Positions 9,175 through 17,944 are shown, counted from the stretch's first letter. The stretch: 64,000 bases of DNA from Magnetospirillum fulvum MGU-K5 (GCF_000442515.1 NZ_AQPH01000010.1:1-64000); one strand, 5' to 3'. The notes: generated by a model not told the origin, from the sequence alone. Made by a program: numbers and translations.

Positions 9175-10194
9175 ATGGCCGATTCACGTTTCTTTACGGT
9201 CGCGGGGCCGTTCACTCTTGAGGCTTTGGTCGGTATCTCTGGTGCCGTCGCGGGCGGTGAGGCTTCGGCCGAGGCCGTTTTCGTCGATGTTGCCCCGCTC
9301 GATACCGCCGGTCCCGAGCACGTTTCCTTTCTTGATAACCGCAAGTATCTCGACGCCTTCCAGGCGAGCCGGGCCGGTCTGTGCGTTGTCGCCCCGGCGA
9401 TGGCTGCCAAGGCCCCGAAGGGAATGGCGTTGCTGTTGGCCGACGATCCCTATCGCGCTTATGCCCGGATCGCCCAGGCATTCTACCCCGTGCTGCCGCC
9501 CGAACCGTGGCTGGCTCCGACCGCCTGGGTCGACCCGACCGCCACCGTCGGCGAAGGATGCCGGATCGAACCTGGCGCGGTGATCGGCGCTCGGGCTGAA
9601 ATCGGCCAGCGCTGCCGCATCGGCGCCAATGCCGTCATTGGCGATGGTGTTGTGCTCGGTGACGATTGCGCGATCGGAGCTGGAGCCACCGTCACTCACG
9701 CCTTGGTGGGCCGCCGTGTTTCGATCTATCCCGGCGCCAGGATCGGCCAGGATGGATTTGGCTTTGCGATGGGGCCCCAGGGGCATTTGAAGGTCCCGCA
9801 ATTGGGCCGGGTCGTGATTGGCGATGGCGTTGAAATCGGCGCGAATGCGACGATCGACCGCGGAGCTGGTCCAGATACCGTCATCGGCGCTGGCTGTATG
9901 ATAGACAACCTCGTCCAGATTGGGCACAACGTCCATCTCGGCCGCGGCTGCGTCTTGGTGGCGCAGGTTGGCGTCTCCGGTTCGAGCCATCTTGGCGATT
10001 TTGTTGCCGCCGGTGGTCAGGCCGGGCTGACCGGCCATCTGCATATCGGGGCAGGGGCGCGGATTGCCGCTCAGTCCGGGGTAATGCGCGACATTGCTCC
10101 CGGCGAGACTGTCGGGGGCTCGCCCGCCGTCCCGATGGCCGACTGGCTGCGTAGCTCGGCTTTGTTGAGCCGGATGATCCGCCGCAAGGGCTAG
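9175..10194 (+). CDS. lpxD: UDP-3-O-acylglucosamine N-acyltransferase
   Basis: It adds the second hydroxyacyl chain to UDP-3-O-acylglucosamine in lipid A synthesis. The 339-residue product has an N-terminal uridine-binding domain ([11 protein letters not shown] segment) and then a left-handed beta-helix of hexapeptide repeats (about residues 110-300) with the catalytic-His region [14 protein letters not shown]. It begins 6 bp after skp. The spacing to fabZ (71 bp) is larger and contains a separate ribosome site. Confidence 0.96.
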   Translation: MADSRFFTVAGPFTLEALVGISGAVAGGEASAEAVFVDVAPLDTAGPEHVSFLDNRKYLDAFQASRAGLCVVAPAMAAKAPKGMALLLADDPYRAYARIAQAFYPVLPPEPWLAPTAWVDPTATVGEGCRIEPGAVIGARAEIGQRCRIGANAVIGDGVVLGDDCAIGAGATVTHALVGRRVSIYPGARIGQDGFGFAMGPQGHLKVPQLGRVVIGDGVEIGANATIDRGAGPDTVIGAGCMIDNLVQIGHNVHLGRGCVLVAQVGVSGSSHLGDFVAAGGQAGLTGHLHIGAGARIAAQSGVMRDIAPGETVGGSPAVPMADWLRSSALLSRMIRRKG

Positions 10195-10265
10195 AGAACG
10201 GAAAATACATGGGTTGCCGGCTCCTTTGCCGGCCAGGGAAGGTTAGAAAGAGGGCAGGGATCGAT

Positions 10266-10730
10266 ATGGACACCACCGTCACCGACCGGGGTAAGGTCAT
10301 CGACATCAACCGGATCATTCAGATGATCCCGCATCGCTATCCGTTCCTGATGGTGGACCGGGTGATTGATGTCGTCGCCAACGAAAGCGCTGTCGGCATC
10401 AAGAACGTCACTATCAACGAACCGTTTTTCCAGGGGCACTTCCCCTCTCGTCCGGTTTTCCCGGGCGTTCTGATCGTCGAGGCGATGGCGCAGACCGCCG
10501 CCGTCTTGGTGGTCGAGACGCTGGGTCCATCGGCCGAAGGAAAGCTGGTCTATTTCATGAGCGTCGACACCTGCCGCTTCCGCAAGCCGGTGGGGCCGGG
10601 CGATCAGCTGATGATCCACGTTTTCAAGGAACGTAGCCGCGCGAATGTGTGGAAGTTCCGCGCCGAGGCCAAGGTCGCCGGAACCCTGGTCGCCGAAGCG
10701 ACGTATGCCGCCATGATTTTGGACGAATAA
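10266..10730 (+). CDS. fabZ: 3-hydroxyacyl-ACP dehydratase FabZ
   Basis: It dehydrates 3-hydroxyacyl-ACP in fatty acid elongation, competing with LpxA/LpxD for the same hydroxyacyl-ACP pool. From ATG 10266 the product is 154 residues, with the hot-dog core [13 protein letters not shown], catalytic His58 in [11 protein letters not shown] and Glu72 in VEAMAQ. The start is supported by AAGAGGGCAGGGA immediately upstream; an in-frame ATG at 10209 would add 19 unrelated residues. Its TAA stop overlaps the lpxA ATG (TAATG), indicating translational coupling. Confidence 0.96.
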   Translation: MDTTVTDRGKVIDINRIIQMIPHRYPFLMVDRVIDVVANESAVGIKNVTINEPFFQGHFPSRPVFPGVLIVEAMAQTAAVLVVETLGPSAEGKLVYFMSVDTCRFRKPVGPGDQLMIHVFKERSRANVWKFRAEAKVAGTLVAEATYAAMILDE

Positions 10731-11533
10731 TGACCCAAATCCATCCCAGCGCCGTCGTCGATCCCAAAGCCGAACTCGCCGCGTCGGCGGTGGTCGGCCC
10801 CTTCTGTATGGTTGGTCCCGACGTTGTCTTGGGCGACAATGTCGAACTGCTGTCCCATGTCGCTATCGCGGGGCGGACGCGGATCGGGTCCGGTACGCGG
10901 ATTTTTCCGTTTGCCTCGATCGGTCACCGTCCGCAGGATTTGAAGTACAAAGACGAGCCCTCGGTGTTGGAAATCGGGTCCAACAACCAGATTCGTGAAC
11001 ATGTCACGATGAATCCCGGCACTGAAGGCGGCGGGATGGTGACCCGGGTCGGCGATAATTGTCTGTTCATGGCGAGCGCCCATGTTGCCCACGATTGCAT
11101 CCTGGGCAACAACGTCATCATGGCCAACAATGCCACCCTGGCCGGGCATGTTTCCGTCGGCGATTACGCCTTTCTGGGCGGCTTATCGGCGGTTCATCAG
11201 TTCGTCCGCATCGGCAAGCACGCGATGATCGGCGGCATGTCGGGGGTCGAGGCCGACGTCATTCCCTTTGGTGTCGTCATTGGCAACCGCGCCCATCTGA
11301 ACGGACTGAATATCGTCGGGTTGAAGCGTCGTGGCTTTTCACGCGACGACATTCATACCCTGCGGAACGCCTACCGTCTGCTGTTCGCTCCCGAAGGGAC
11401 GTTGCAGGAACGGCTGTCCGACGTCGAGGATCAGTTCCAGGGAAATGCGGTGGTGATGGAAATCGTCGCCTTCATCCGCTCGGACACCTCGCGGTCGCTC
11501 AGTACGCCGAAATTCACCGGCGATGGCGTCTAA
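10730..11533 (+). CDS. lpxA: UDP-N-acetylglucosamine acyltransferase
   Basis: First enzyme of lipid A synthesis, transferring a 3-hydroxyacyl chain from ACP to UDP-GlcNAc. The 267-residue product opens IHPSAVVDPKAEL, continues as hexapeptide repeats of a left-handed beta-helix, and contains HVAHDC (catalytic His) and the GLNIVGLKRRGFSRD helix-boundary motif, followed by the C-terminal helical domain. The start overlaps the fabZ stop by one base and the 3' end overlaps lpxI by 11 bp. Confidence 0.96.
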   Translation: MTQIHPSAVVDPKAELAASAVVGPFCMVGPDVVLGDNVELLSHVAIAGRTRIGSGTRIFPFASIGHRPQDLKYKDEPSVLEIGSNNQIREHVTMNPGTEGGGMVTRVGDNCLFMASAHVAHDCILGNNVIMANNATLAGHVSVGDYAFLGGLSAVHQFVRIGKHAMIGGMSGVEADVIPFGVVIGNRAHLNGLNIVGLKRRGFSRDDIHTLRNAYRLLFAPEGTLQERLSDVEDQFQGNAVVMEIVAFIRSDTSRSLSTPKFTGDGV

Positions 11534-12353
11534 CCGCAAGCTCGGTATTATTGCGGGCGGCGGTTGCCTTCCCGGGTTGATCGCCGCTGCGTGCCGGGCC
11601 GAGGGGCGACCGGCCCATGTCCTCGCCCTGACCGGCCATGCCGATCCGGCGGTGATTGCCGCCGCCGATTTGCCGACCGATTGGATTCGTCTGGGCGAAG
11701 CCGGAAGTGGGTTCGCCAGCCTGCGCCAGGCCGGAGTCTCAGACGTGGTGATGGTTGGCCCTGTCCGCCGACCATCGCTGTCTGAACTGGCTCCCGATTT
11801 GCGCACCGCCCGCTTTTTTGCCCGCATCGGGTTGAAGGCGCTGGGCGATGACGGATTGCTGCGGGCCGTCGTGACCGAACTTGAAAGCGAAGGCTTTCAG
11901 GTTGTCGGGATTGATCAGGTCCTTGCCTCCTGTCTTGCCAGGCCGGGTCTCTATGGCGGCCCAGCCCCGGACGCCCAGGCTGAAGCCGATATTGCCCGTG
12001 GAATCGAAGTTGCCCGAGCGCTTGGCGCGGTCGATGTCGGACAATCGGTGGTGATCCAGCAAGGGATTGTGTTGGGCGTTGAGGCGATTGAGGGAACCGA
12101 CCGCCTGCTGGAACGGTGCGGTCTTCTCGCTCGCGACGGCGTCGGCGGTGTTCTGGTTAAACTGAAGAAGCCCGGTCAGGATCGCCGGATCGATCTTCCC
12201 GCAATCGGCACCAACACGGTGACCGCTGCTGCTTCTGCCGGTTTGCGCGGCATTGCCGTCGAAGCTGGCGCTGCCTTGGTATTGGGACGCGAGGCGGTTG
12301 CTGCCGAAGCCCGTCGCCTTGGTTTGTTCGTTATTGGAATCGCGCCATTATGA
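11523..12353 (+). CDS. lpxI: UDP-2,3-diacylglucosamine pyrophosphatase, LpxI type
   Basis: LpxI hydrolyses UDP-2,3-diacylglucosamine to lipid X and replaces LpxH in alphaproteobacteria. The 276-residue product has the DUF1009 features: KLGIIAGGGCLPGLIA at the N-terminus, MVGPVRRP, GDDGLLRAV in the middle, and a C-terminal domain with VLVKLKKPGQD, RIDLPAIG and GIAVEAG. Its position between lpxA and lpxB is typical. It overlaps lpxA by 11 bp and lpxB by 4 bp (ATGA). Confidence 0.93.
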   Translation: MASNRKLGIIAGGGCLPGLIAAACRAEGRPAHVLALTGHADPAVIAAADLPTDWIRLGEAGSGFASLRQAGVSDVVMVGPVRRPSLSELAPDLRTARFFARIGLKALGDDGLLRAVVTELESEGFQVVGIDQVLASCLARPGLYGGPAPDAQAEADIARGIEVARALGAVDVGQSVVIQQGIVLGVEAIEGTDRLLERCGLLARDGVGGVLVKLKKPGQDRRIDLPAIGTNTVTAAASAGLRGIAVEAGAALVLGREAVAAEARRLGLFVIGIAPL

Positions 12354-13525
12354 CCGTCGCCGTTCCTCTAATCTACCTGATCGCGGGAGAGCCGTCGGGC
12401 GACCTGCTTGGTGCCAGACTGATGGCTGCCCTCAAACAGCAAACCGGAGGGGCTGTTCGTTTTGCTGGTATCGGCGGCGAGGAAATGCGCGCCGAAGGGC
12501 TGGACTCGCTGTTCCCCATGGCCGACCTGTCGGTGATGGGACTGGTCGAGGTGTTGCCGCGGTTGCCACTGATCCTCCGTCGGATCCGCGAGACTCTTTC
12601 CGATATCGAAACAAAAGTCCCGAGCGCAGTGGTCACAATTGATTCCTGGGGCTTCTGCGGGCGGATTCACAAGGGGTTGAAAGAACGTCAGTCCCGCGTT
12701 CCGCGTATTCATTACGTTGCCCCAATGGTTTGGGCGTGGAAAAAAGGCCGGGCCAAGACGTTGGCTCAGGTGCTTGACCTGCTGTTGACCCTGTTTCCCA
12801 ATGAACCGGCATGGTTCGAGAAGGAAGGGCTCCGCTCGATCCATGTCGGCCATTCGGTGATCGAGGGCGGGGCAGGGCGGGGGGACGGGGCGGCATTTCG
12901 TGCCCGGCATGGACTGGTTGCCGATCAACGGATTCTCTGCCTGCTGCCGGGCAGCCGACGGTCGGAAACATCGCGCCTGTTGCCGGTGTTTGCCGCCACT
13001 CTGGACCAGCTTGCCGTCCGTTATCCCGATTTGGTAGTGGCAGTGCCCACGGTCGAAACCGTTGCGGACGAAGTTGCCGCCGCTGCCGCTGGGTGGACGC
13101 TTCCCACATTGGTACTGCGCGGCGCGGCCGAACGTTTTGATGCCTTTGCCGCCGCCTCGGCTGCTTTGGCCGCATCGGGAACGGTGGCGCTGGAGCTGGC
13201 GATGGCCGGAGTTCCCGCCGTGATCGCCTATCGGGTTTCACCGGTATCGGCCTTCGTTGCCACCCGCTTCCTCGGCCTGGACTTGAAATTCGTCTCGTTG
13301 GTCAACATCCTGGCGGAACGCCAGGTGATGCCAGAACTGCTTCAGGACGATTGCCGCCCCGATCGACTGGCGGAGGCGGTGAGCCAGTTGCTGGATGATC
13401 CCGATGCGGTTGCCGACCAACATCGCGGTGAACGCGAGGCGCTGACCCGTCTGGGATGGGGAGAAACCAGCCCCAGCGCTCGGGCTGCCGCGACGATCCT
13501 GACTTTCATTGGAGAACAGCAATGA
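12350..13525 (+). CDS. lpxB: Lipid-A-disaccharide synthase
   Basis: A GT19 glycosyltransferase joining lipid X and UDP-diacylglucosamine to form the lipid A disaccharide at the inner membrane. The 391-residue product has the N-terminal AGEPSGDLLGA motif, HYVAPMVWAWKKGR, LLPGSRRSE and the C-terminal donor-binding region SGTVALELA with AYRVSP. Start and stop both overlap neighbours by ATGA (lpxI upstream, glyoxalase downstream), so expression is coupled. Confidence 0.95.
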   Translation: MTVAVPLIYLIAGEPSGDLLGARLMAALKQQTGGAVRFAGIGGEEMRAEGLDSLFPMADLSVMGLVEVLPRLPLILRRIRETLSDIETKVPSAVVTIDSWGFCGRIHKGLKERQSRVPRIHYVAPMVWAWKKGRAKTLAQVLDLLLTLFPNEPAWFEKEGLRSIHVGHSVIEGGAGRGDGAAFRARHGLVADQRILCLLPGSRRSETSRLLPVFAATLDQLAVRYPDLVVAVPTVETVADEVAAAAAGWTLPTLVLRGAAERFDAFAAASAALAASGTVALELAMAGVPAVIAYRVSPVSAFVATRFLGLDLKFVSLVNILAERQVMPELLQDDCRPDRLAEAVSQLLDDPDAVADQHRGEREALTRLGWGETSPSARAAATILTFIGEQQ

Positions 13526-13932
13526 GCACAACGCCCGACACCAAAGGCTGGCGCTTTCTGCACACGATGATCCGAGTCGGCGATTTGGACCGCTCGATTG
13601 CGTTTTACACCAATCTGTTGGGAATGCAGCTTCTGCGCCGCACAGACTATCCCGAGGGACGGTTTACCCTGGCCTTTGTCGGTTATGGAGCAGAAAGCGA
13701 GCAGACCGTGGTGGAACTGACCTATAATTGGGACACGCCCTCCTATGATCTGGGGGCTGGGTTCGGGCATCTTGCCTTGGGTGTGCCGGATATTTACGCT
13801 GCCTGCGATGCTTTGGATCAAGCCGGGGCCAAGATCGTTCGGGCTCCCGGACCGATGAAGCTTGGCAACACGATCATTGCGTTCGTCGAAGACCCCGATG
13901 GATACCGGGTCGAATTGATCCAGGTTTCATAA
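13522..13932 (+). CDS. gloA: Lactoylglutathione lyase (glyoxalase I)
   Basis: It isomerises the methylglyoxal-glutathione hemithioacetal to S-lactoylglutathione. From ATG 13522 the product is 136 residues, one VOC-fold domain pair with the expected metal ligands: His14 (FLHTMIRV), Glu in VVELTYNW, His in FGHLALGV and Glu in YRVELIQV. The GloA signature RSIAFYTNLLGMQLLRR is clear. The start overlaps the lpxB stop (ATGA), so it is the last gene of the lipid A operon, an unusual place for a detoxification enzyme. Confidence 0.94.
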   Translation: MSTTPDTKGWRFLHTMIRVGDLDRSIAFYTNLLGMQLLRRTDYPEGRFTLAFVGYGAESEQTVVELTYNWDTPSYDLGAGFGHLALGVPDIYAACDALDQAGAKIVRAPGPMKLGNTIIAFVEDPDGYRVELIQVS

Positions 13933-13962
13933 AAAATCCCATTCGCGCCCATCGCCACCCAG

Positions 13963-14012
13963 TTTGTAAGCGTTTTGTAACAGTGGGGCGGGTTTGTATC
14001 CGCCTGTTACAA
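13963..14012. promoter_or_regulatory. Phased TTTGTAA repeats and inverted repeat before the HpnI-like gene
   Basis: Two direct TTTGTAA repeats start exactly 11 bp apart (13963 and 13974), a third near-copy TTTGTAT starts at 13993, and an inverted copy lies at 14004-14012 (CTGTTACAA, perfect complement of TTGTAACAG at 13975-13983). The inverted pair also encloses a GGCGG/CCGCC inner stem. An 11-bp-phased direct repeat is the usual footprint of OmpR-family response regulators, so this is a candidate activator or repressor site; the regulator is unknown. Confidence 0.5.
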
Positions 14013-14038
14013 TTCGCTGGCGTTTGGGGTGGGAAGCG

Positions 14039-14060
14039 TATAGTTAGTCTCAAAACTATA
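14039..14060. promoter_or_regulatory. TATAGTT/AACTATA inverted repeat at a likely -10 region
   Basis: A perfect 7-bp inverted repeat with an 8-base spacer lies 16 bp before the start codon of the HpnI-like gene. Its left arm contains TATAGT, a reasonable -10 hexamer, but no good -35 lies 17 bp upstream. This fits an activator-dependent promoter or a short operator overlapping the transcription start. Inference only. Confidence 0.35.
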
Positions 14061-14076
14061 TGCTAAAGGGGTGGGT

Positions 14077-15243
14077 ATGGCCTTTTGGAACGTTGAAGCG
14101 GTTGACCTTGGTTTGGTTCTGACCGCCTCGACCGGGTGGGCTTTTTTAGGACTAAGCCTCCGTCAGGCCTTGAATTTCAAGGAACGCCGCAAGGCCCCGG
14201 CCAATGGCGAAACCCCTCCGGTTTCTGTGATGAAGCCGCTGTGCGGAAGCGAGCCTCGACTCTATGAGTGCCTCCGCTCGTTCTGCGATCAAGACTATCC
14301 CGAGTATCAGATCGTCTTTGGCCTTCACAAGGCTGATGATCCCGCTGTTGCGGTGGTTGATCGCCTTCGTGCCGAATTCCCCGATCGCGACATCACCCTG
14401 GTCTGCAATGATGCCGTGCATGGCAGCAACCTTAAGATCAGTAATCTGATCAATATGATGTCGGCCTGCCGCCATGATTATCTCGTCGTGTCCGACAGTG
14501 ATGTCAAAATTGGCCGGGACGGATTGCGCTCAATTGTCGATCCGATGGTTAAGGATGACGGAATCGGAGCGGTCTCTTGCCTCTATACCGGCCAAGCGAC
14601 TGCGGGCTGGGTATCGCGACTGGGCGAACTCAACATCAACGGGTGGATCATTCCGTCTGTTCTGCTCGACAAGTCAATCAACAATATCGATTGCGCGTTG
14701 GGTGCAGTGTTGCTTCTGCGGCGCAGAGCGTTGGAGTCGATCGGCGGCTTTGCCGCCGTCACCGATCATTTAGCCGACGATCATGAGATTGGCGATCTGA
14801 TGACCCGGGCGGGATGGCGGGTTCATCTGTCTCATTTTACCGTCGCGACAATGGTTGACGAAACCAGTCTGCTCGCCTTGATCCGCCATGAAATCCGCTG
14901 GGCACAGACCGTCTGGGTCACCCGCCCGCTTGATCATGTCCTGTCGGTGGCCACCTGCCTTTTGCCGATCTATCTGCTGCAACTGGCACTGTTTCCCTCG
15001 ATTGTCGGGGCCGTTGCGGTCGTTCTGTACTTGTTGCTGCGATTTATTTTGACCGCGACGCTGAACCGTCGCATCTCGTTCGCGCGACCGATGCCGCTGT
15101 GGCTTGTGCCTGTGCGGGAGTGCCTGTGCTTCGTGGTGTGGGCGGCCTGCATGACCAGTCGTAAAATCGTTTGGAGGGGGCAGTCCTTCCGCCTTCTCGG
15201 CTGCGGGCGTCTCGTTCCCGCCTATGAGGCCAAACAGGGCTGA
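14077..15243 (+). CDS. hpnI: HpnI-like (ceramide-glucosyltransferase family) glycosyltransferase
   Basis: A membrane-bound GT2/GT21 enzyme; HpnI homologues transfer an N-acetylhexosamine to bacteriohopanetetrol in composite hopanoid synthesis. The ~388-residue product has an N-terminal membrane helix, VSVMKPLCGSEPRLYECLRSF, HGSNLKISNL, the metal-binding SDSDVKIG, ADDHEIGDL and the acceptor-side RHEIRW motif, then C-terminal membrane helices. ATG 14077 is favoured by the AAAGGGG ribosome site; GTG 14071 is also possible. hpnC and hpnE lie about 19 kb away, which supports a hopanoid role; a glucosylceramide-type product cannot be excluded. Confidence 0.78.
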   Translation: MAFWNVEAVDLGLVLTASTGWAFLGLSLRQALNFKERRKAPANGETPPVSVMKPLCGSEPRLYECLRSFCDQDYPEYQIVFGLHKADDPAVAVVDRLRAEFPDRDITLVCNDAVHGSNLKISNLINMMSACRHDYLVVSDSDVKIGRDGLRSIVDPMVKDDGIGAVSCLYTGQATAGWVSRLGELNINGWIIPSVLLDKSINNIDCALGAVLLLRRRALESIGGFAAVTDHLADDHEIGDLMTRAGWRVHLSHFTVATMVDETSLLALIRHEIRWAQTVWVTRPLDHVLSVATCLLPIYLLQLALFPSIVGAVAVVLYLLLRFILTATLNRRISFARPMPLWLVPVRECLCFVVWAACMTSRKIVWRGQSFRLLGCGRLVPAYEAKQG

Positions 15244-15260
15244 CATTGGCCACGTCCTTG

Positions 15261-15297
15261 AAACGCTCCCAACCCGTTGGGTCGGGAGCGTTTTTTT
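15261..15297 (+). terminator. Intrinsic terminator after the HpnI-like gene
   Basis: AACGCTCCC pairs with GGGAGCGTT around an inner AACCC/GGGT helix and is followed by seven T on the + strand. It lies 17 bp after the glycosyltransferase stop, in the convergent gap with trmFO. The complementary strand lacks a comparable T-run, so it mainly serves the + strand gene. Confidence 0.9.
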
Positions 15298-15309
15298 GAG
15301 GATCGGCGG

Positions 15310-16677
15310 TTAGTCTCGGGTGGAGGGCAGGGTCTCCAGCCAGGGAGCAATATCGTTGCGCGCCCGGATTGAATAGAGCTTCTTGCGCTCGCGCCCCTTG
15401 ACCCGGCGCCCATTTTCATCGCGTTCGGGCGGCGGCGGGAACAGGCCAAACGTGACATTCATCGGTTGGAAGGTGTCGGCCATCGCTCCGCCGGTAACGT
15501 GCCCGAGCAAGGCCCCCAGGGCGGTGGTCAGCGGAGGCGGAGACAACGTCCGCCCTAGCGCCTCCGCGGCGGTGAAGCAGCCCGCCAGCAAGCCGATTGC
15601 CGCACTCTCGACATAGCCTTCGCAGCCGGTGACCTGTCCCGCCAGACGCAGGCGGGGCTGGGCTTTCAGCGTCAGATCGCGGTTCAGCACGCGCGGTCCG
15701 TTGACGAAAGTGTTGCGGTGCAGTCCGCCCAGCCGGGCGAATTCGGCGTTCTCCAGCCCCGGAATCGTCCGGAACAAGCGAACCTGTTCGCCATGGCGCA
15801 GTTTGGTCTGGAAGCCGACCATGTTGTAAAGCGTGGCTAGGGCATTGTCCTGGCGCAACTGGACCACGGCGAACGGCTTGGGCCCATTCGGGTCGGTCAG
15901 GCCGACCGGCTTCATCGGACCAAAGGCAAGCGTGCCGCGCCCGCGCGAGGCCATCACCTCGATCGGCAGACAGCCTTCGAAATAGGGGGTGTCTTTTTCC
16001 CAATCATGGAATGGGACGGTTTCGCCGGACAGCAGGCCGTCGATGAAGGCATCGTACTGCTCACGCGACAGCGGACAATTGATGTAATCCGAGCCGTCGC
16101 CCTTGTCGTAGCGCGACTGGAACCAAGCCTTCGAGAAATCGATGCTTTCGCGCACCACGATCGGAGCGATCGCATCAAAGAAGGAAAGAGAATCAATCCC
16201 GGTCAGGCCTGCCAGCGCCTCGGCCAGCGGAGCCGAGGTCAACGGCCCGGTCGCGACGATGACCCGCTCCCACTCCTCCGGAGGCAGCCCCGTCACCTCC
16301 TCACGCCGGATGGTGACGTTGGGGTGGTTGGTCAGGGCGGTCTGGACATGGGCGGAGAACGCGTCGCGATCAACCGCCAAAGCCCCTCCCGCCGGGACCT
16401 TGCAGGCATCGGCGGCGGCCAGGATCAAAGAGCCCGCCCGCCGCATTTCTTCATGCAGCAAGCCAACGGCATTGTGGTCGGCATCGTCCGAACGCAGCGA
16501 GTTCGAGCAGACCAGTTCCGCCAGCCCGTCGCTGTGATGGGCTGGGGTTTGGCGCCTGGGGCGCATTTCATGGAGGATGACGGGGAGGCCGGCCTGCGCG
16601 AGCTGCCAGGCCGATTCCGACCCTGCCAGCCCGCCGCCGACGACGTGAATTGGTTTTTCGCTCATACCCACCGACAT
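15310..16677 (-). CDS. trmFO: Methylenetetrahydrofolate-tRNA-(uracil-5-)-methyltransferase
   Basis: A folate- and FAD-dependent enzyme forming ribothymidine at position 54 of tRNAs. The product (about 451-455 residues) begins [14 protein letters not shown], the FAD-binding motif, followed by [28 protein letters not shown], the [18 protein letters not shown] segment with a conserved Cys, and the [12 protein letters not shown]-terminal motif. The start could be ATG 16677 or ATG 16665; the second gives the usual family N-terminus. TrmFO is the common solution in alphaproteobacteria, replacing TrmA. It converges on the HpnI-like gene. Confidence 0.95.
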   Translation of the reverse strand: MSVGMSEKPIHVVGGGLAGSESAWQLAQAGLPVILHEMRPRRQTPAHHSDGLAELVCSNSLRSDDADHNAVGLLHEEMRRAGSLILAAADACKVPAGGALAVDRDAFSAHVQTALTNHPNVTIRREEVTGLPPEEWERVIVATGPLTSAPLAEALAGLTGIDSLSFFDAIAPIVVRESIDFSKAWFQSRYDKGDGSDYINCPLSREQYDAFIDGLLSGETVPFHDWEKDTPYFEGCLPIEVMASRGRGTLAFGPMKPVGLTDPNGPKPFAVVQLRQDNALATLYNMVGFQTKLRHGEQVRLFRTIPGLENAEFARLGGLHRNTFVNGPRVLNRDLTLKAQPRLRLAGQVTGCEGYVESAAIGLLAGCFTAAEALGRTLSPPPLTTALGALLGHVTGGAMADTFQPMNVTFGLFPPPPERDENGRRVKGRERKKLYSIRARNDIAPWLETLPSTRD

Positions 16678-16720
16678 AGCCGCTTCGACGGCTTCTGTCC
16701 AGGGGTGGGGTAAGCCGGTG

Positions 16721-16975
16721 CTACCCCATCTTCTGCTGCGCCGTCATTTGGGTCAGCCAGCCGATGCTGCCGCCGGTTGCCGCCGCGATTGAATTGGTTC
16801 CGGTCACGGCCTTGCCATCGGTGACGCTTTTACCGTCGGAGGTATCGAGCGGTCCAAAAGCGTAGGTCGCGAATGCGCTAGATGGCCCGGTCTTTTCCGA
16901 GTTGGAGGAATGGCTGCTGGGCTCGTCCTTACGGTTCAGCAAAAGATGGCTGGGGATCGATGAGACAGATTGCAT
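16721..16975 (-). CDS. Small protein of unknown function
   Basis: An 84-residue frame, Ser/Thr/Ala/Gly-rich, that I do not recognise. It has no signal peptide or membrane segment. The C-terminal half ([19 protein letters not shown], then SIAAATGG) is low in hydrophobics and may be disordered. ATG 16975 is preceded by GGAG at a good distance; a GTG at 16984 is also possible. It lies 43 bp upstream of trmFO on the same strand, so the two may be co-transcribed. Only the ribosome site and an uninterrupted frame support it. Confidence 0.5.
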   Translation of the reverse strand: MQSVSSIPSHLLLNRKDEPSSHSSNSEKTGPSSAFATYAFGPLDTSDGKSVTDGKAVTGTNSIAAATGGSIGWLTQMTAQQKMG

Positions 16976-17162
16976 GGCACACACTCCATGGCCTTAACAT
17001 GTTGCGATAAGGACATGCAGACTTCGTGCCACGGTCTAATCGGCCAAGATCAGGGCCTTGGCGCGGGAAGACATCGGCAGATTTTGCCGTGCACTTACCG
17101 GCCGGATCATTTCTTCCCAGTCTGATTTTGGGTATAAGCGGAGAGTTGACCCAGGAGGGCAT

Positions 17163-17576
17163 ATGGCCAGGACATATTACGTCGTCGGCGGCGAATACGC
17201 CGACACCACGTTTACCACTCTCGCTCCCGGCCAGTCCGAAGAGACCTTCGGGCCATTCGAGGAACGTCAGGCTCATGAATGCTGGCGCGCTCTGACCGGC
17301 AAGACCGTCGACAATGCCATGGTGCGCTATTTCATTCGCGAGACTGGCCCGGAGACCGGGGAGGGGGGCTGGTACGTCGTCGGCGGCGAATATACCGGGA
17401 CCGATTTCACCACCATCGCGGCGGGCAGTCCGGCCCAGGTGTTGGGTCCGTTCGATCGCCAGACCGCCCTTGCGACGTGGCGCGACCTGACCGGACGCAC
17501 GGTCGATAGCGCGCTAACCCGCTTCGATCTGAGCACCGAGGCCGAACTGAAGCGGCGCGGTCTGCTCGTGGGATGA
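17163..17576 (+). CDS. Tandem-duplicated DUF4170-like protein
   Basis: A 137-residue protein made of two ~54-residue copies of one module (residues about 4-58 and 69-123). Each opens with YVVGGEY, continues through TFTT or DFTT and GPF, and ends with (R)LTG(K/R)TVD. This resembles the small alphaproteobacterial DUF4170 family, normally one copy of about 75-80 residues; that assignment is from memory of the motif. No signal peptide is seen. The start is firm: AGGAGG lies at 17152-17157. Function unknown. It converges on the parvulin gene across a GC hairpin. Confidence 0.82.
   Translation: MARTYYVVGGEYADTTFTTLAPGQSEETFGPFEERQAHECWRALTGKTVDNAMVRYFIRETGPETGEGGWYVVGGEYTGTDFTTIAAGSPAQVLGPFDRQTALATWRDLTGRTVDSALTRFDLSTEAELKRRGLLVG
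17178..17392 (+). repeat. Direct repeat within the DUF4170-like gene
   Basis: An identical 20-mer beginning TACGTCGTCGGC occurs at 17178-17197 and 17373-17392, offset 195 bp (65 codons), in register with the protein repeat. Nucleotide identity retained across the unit start suggests an internal in-frame duplication rather than convergent evolution. Confidence 0.8.
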
Positions 17577-17589
17577 TCTAGGCGGAAAG

Positions 17590-17616
17590 CGGAGCGGGGG
17601 ACACGCCCCCGCTCCG
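17590..17616. terminator. Symmetric GC hairpin between convergent genes
   Basis: A perfect 11-bp stem (CGGAGCGGGGG paired with CCCCCGCTCCG) with an ACACG loop lies between the stop codons of the DUF4170-like gene and the parvulin gene. No T-run follows on either strand, so its terminator strength is uncertain, but its position between convergent ends fits a bidirectional barrier. Confidence 0.6.
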
Positions 17617-17623
17617 ACCCGAC

Positions 17624-17944
17624 CTATTCGACGCGATGGATCAGGTGATAGCCGAACGGGGTTTCGACCACGCCACTGACCTCGCCCACAGCCAGGGCGA
17701 ACGCGGCCCGGTCGAAATCGGGAACCATCGCTCCGGGACCGAAATGACCGAGATCGCCGCCTTCCTCTGCCGACGGACAGTCGGAATATTCCTTGGCCAT
17801 CTGGCCGAAATCAGCGCCTTCACGAATTTCGTCAAGAATCTCGGTGATAGCCGACAGCGCCTCGTCCTTGGTCCGGGTCGACTGGGACCGCATCGAGCCC
17901 TTGTACATCAGCAGGATATGGGCGGCGCGAATCTGGGCGGACAT
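17624..17944 (-). CDS. Parvulin-type peptidyl-prolyl isomerase (cytoplasmic)
   Basis: A single stand-alone rotamase domain of 106 residues without a signal peptide, like Par10/PpiC. The family pattern is visible: [11 protein letters not shown] at the N-terminus, a basic [10 protein letters not shown] loop, [24 protein letters not shown], then [12 protein letters not shown] at the C-terminus. ATG 17944 is chosen because GGAG precedes it and because upstream residues are not part of the domain. The gene diverges from the RluE-like gene across a 50-bp promoter region. Confidence 0.9.
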   Translation of the reverse strand: MSAQIRAAHILLMYKGSMRSQSTRTKDEALSAITEILDEIREGADFGQMAKEYSDCPSAEEGGDLGHFGPGAMVPDFDRAAFALAVGEVSGVVETPFGYHLIHRVE

